A stretch of 7,611 nucleotides of DNA from Mucilaginibacter sp. (GTDB lineage: Bacteria > Bacteroidota > Bacteroidia > Sphingobacteriales > Sphingobacteriaceae), in the NCBI GenBank assembly GCA_025934475.1, contig JAICXZ010000136.1, positions 1 through 7,611 of the forward strand, in the 5' to 3' direction. Both the position numbers and the translations under genes were made by a program. Below, piece after piece: positions 6,880 to 7,611 of this stretch. The notes below the pieces were generated by a model. The model was not told where the DNA came from and searched no databases. It saw only the letters and a program-made list of their open reading frames with translations. The first letter of the stretch is position 1. Every line of letters begins with the position of its first letter.

Positions 6880-6956
6880 ATGATATCAGGCAACAAACAA
6901 ACAAATAAAAATAGATATAAGATTTTGAAATAGAAGATGTAATGGAATTATTACCT

Positions 6957-6988
6957 CAAAATTATATTAGTCTATTTAAAACCTTAAA
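6957..6988 (-). promoter_or_regulatory. Candidate Bacteroidota promoter for the S41 protease
   Basis: Read on the - strand, TAATTTTG (6964-6957) is an exact TAnnTTTG -7 box. TTTA (6988-6985), three of four bases of the -33 TTTG box, lies 20 bases upstream. Transcription would start near 6950, giving a leader of about 70 bases. The element lies in the gap just after the thrC stop, which suggests the protease need not depend on read-through from thrC. Confidence 0.4.
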
Positions 6989-6993
6989 CCGTT

Positions 6994-7611
6994 TTATTTA
7001 TTGTCGAGCAGATATTTTTTAAAGCCGGCAAAATCCTTGCCAAGCGATGATACAGCCCGCTTTTTTGATTCAAGGTCTTTTACCTGTTCTGGTATTACGA
7101 TTTCGGCTGCAATATGTTGTGGCAGCACGTCAGGAAATTTGCATGGATGCGCGGTCGACAGGAATACGCCAGCCGTTCTGCCAGTTGGTTCATCCTGCTG
7201 CCAGTCTTTCAATGCCTGCCAGGCTATAGCGGTATGCGGGCAAACCACATAGTTATAGGCGGTGTGAATTTTTTCTATTGCGCTAAGGGTTTCTTCGTCA
7301 TCAAAGCTGAAGCCTGTTATAAGCTTCACCAGTTCGTCTGGCGCATCTTTAAACATATCCTGTATCCTAACCCAGTTGCTTGGATTGCCCACGTCCATCG
7401 CATTGGAGATGGTCTGCACAGATGGTTTAGGCAGGTAAACACCCGACTTCAAAAATTCCGGAACTGTATCGTTTGCGTTCGTCGCTGCGATGAAATGAGA
7501 AACTGGTAGCCCCATTTTCCACGCAAGAATGCCGGCACCGATATTGCCAAAATTGCCGCTCGGCACCGAAAAAACTACGTCATCACGGCCTTCCTTAAGC
7601 AATTGCGCATA
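6994..7611 (-). CDS. thrC: Threonine synthase, C-terminal part (5' end beyond the window)
   Basis: PLP enzyme of the last step of threonine biosynthesis: O-phosphohomoserine + H2O to threonine + phosphate, in the cytosol. The reading frame is open to the window edge, so this is a truncated view of the gene, not a broken gene; 205 residues are visible, roughly half of the usual 420-440. The visible part holds the PLP-phosphate loop SVPSGNFGN (15-23), then FIAATNANDTVPEFL (about 40-54) and SNAMDVGNPSNW (69-80). These match E. coli ThrC closely (PTGNFGD, IAATNVNDTVPRF, SNAMDV). The PLP-binding lysine lies in the missing N-terminal half. The TTG at 7602 is internal, not a start. In many bacteria thrC ends a thrA-thrB-thrC operon, so those genes may lie to the right. 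Assignment is secure. Confidence 0.95.
   Translation of the reverse strand, partial: YAQLLKEGRDDVVFSVPSGNFGNIGAGILAWKMGLPVSHFIAATNANDTVPEFLKSGVYLPKPSVQTISNAMDVGNPSNWVRIQDMFKDAPDELVKLITGFSFDDEETLSAIEKIHTAYNYVVCPHTAIAWQALKDWQQDEPTGRTAGVFLSTAHPCKFPDVLPQHIAAEIVIPEQVKDLESKKRAVSSLGKDFAGFKKYLLDNK

Noticed and set aside
6978..6996. Possible terminator after thrC (TAAAAC ... GTTTTA on the - strand)
   Set aside because: The stem has six mostly A-T pairs, overlaps the thrC stop region and has no clear U-tract.
7114..7509. 131-codon + strand frame opposite thrC
   Set aside because: It is antisense to a strongly conserved threonine synthase segment and shows no domain of its own.

Overview
The window most likely comes from a Bacteroidota chromosome, probably a Sphingobacteriaceae-type soil or plant-associated organism (Mucilaginibacter/Pedobacter-like; this is inference, not a database match). 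The grounds are three exact copies of the Bacteroidota -7 promoter box (TAnnTTTG) placed just upstream of genes, general lack of Shine-Dalgarno sequences, a GT51 transglycosylase with a long AsmA-like N-terminal region, and the protein style of the S41 protease and threonine synthase.

Left part (1-2032, + strand): a two-gene cassette. The first gene encodes an exported tyrosinase / polyphenol oxidase with a twin-arginine-type signal peptide and lipobox, a complete type-3 dicopper site and a plant-PPO-like C-terminal beta domain. The second encodes a small secreted protein. By eye, its mature part follows the strand pattern of the tyrosinase's own C-terminal domain, as if that lid/chaperone domain also existed as a separate protein. 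This pairing is the most interesting item in the window.

Middle (2033-5024, + strand): a well-formed Bacteroidota promoter (TTTG-19-TAnnTTTG) precedes a 727-residue membrane-anchored peptidoglycan glycosyltransferase with all five GT51 motifs. It is separated by a short intergenic region with two overlapping inverted repeats, a probable operator, from an NfsB-like FMN nitroreductase.

Right part (5025-7611, - strand): the convergent junction holds a long imperfect hairpin that overlaps a possible 21-codon ORF. It is followed by an S41 carboxyl-terminal processing protease (PDZ plus Ser/Lys dyad) with its own candidate promoter, and by the 3' half of threonine synthase (thrC), cut by the window edge.

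Functionally the window mixes housekeeping genes (cell-wall polymerisation, envelope proteolysis, threonine synthesis) with accessory redox genes (tyrosinase cassette, nitroreductase). I saw no mobile element, CRISPR array, rRNA or tRNA.
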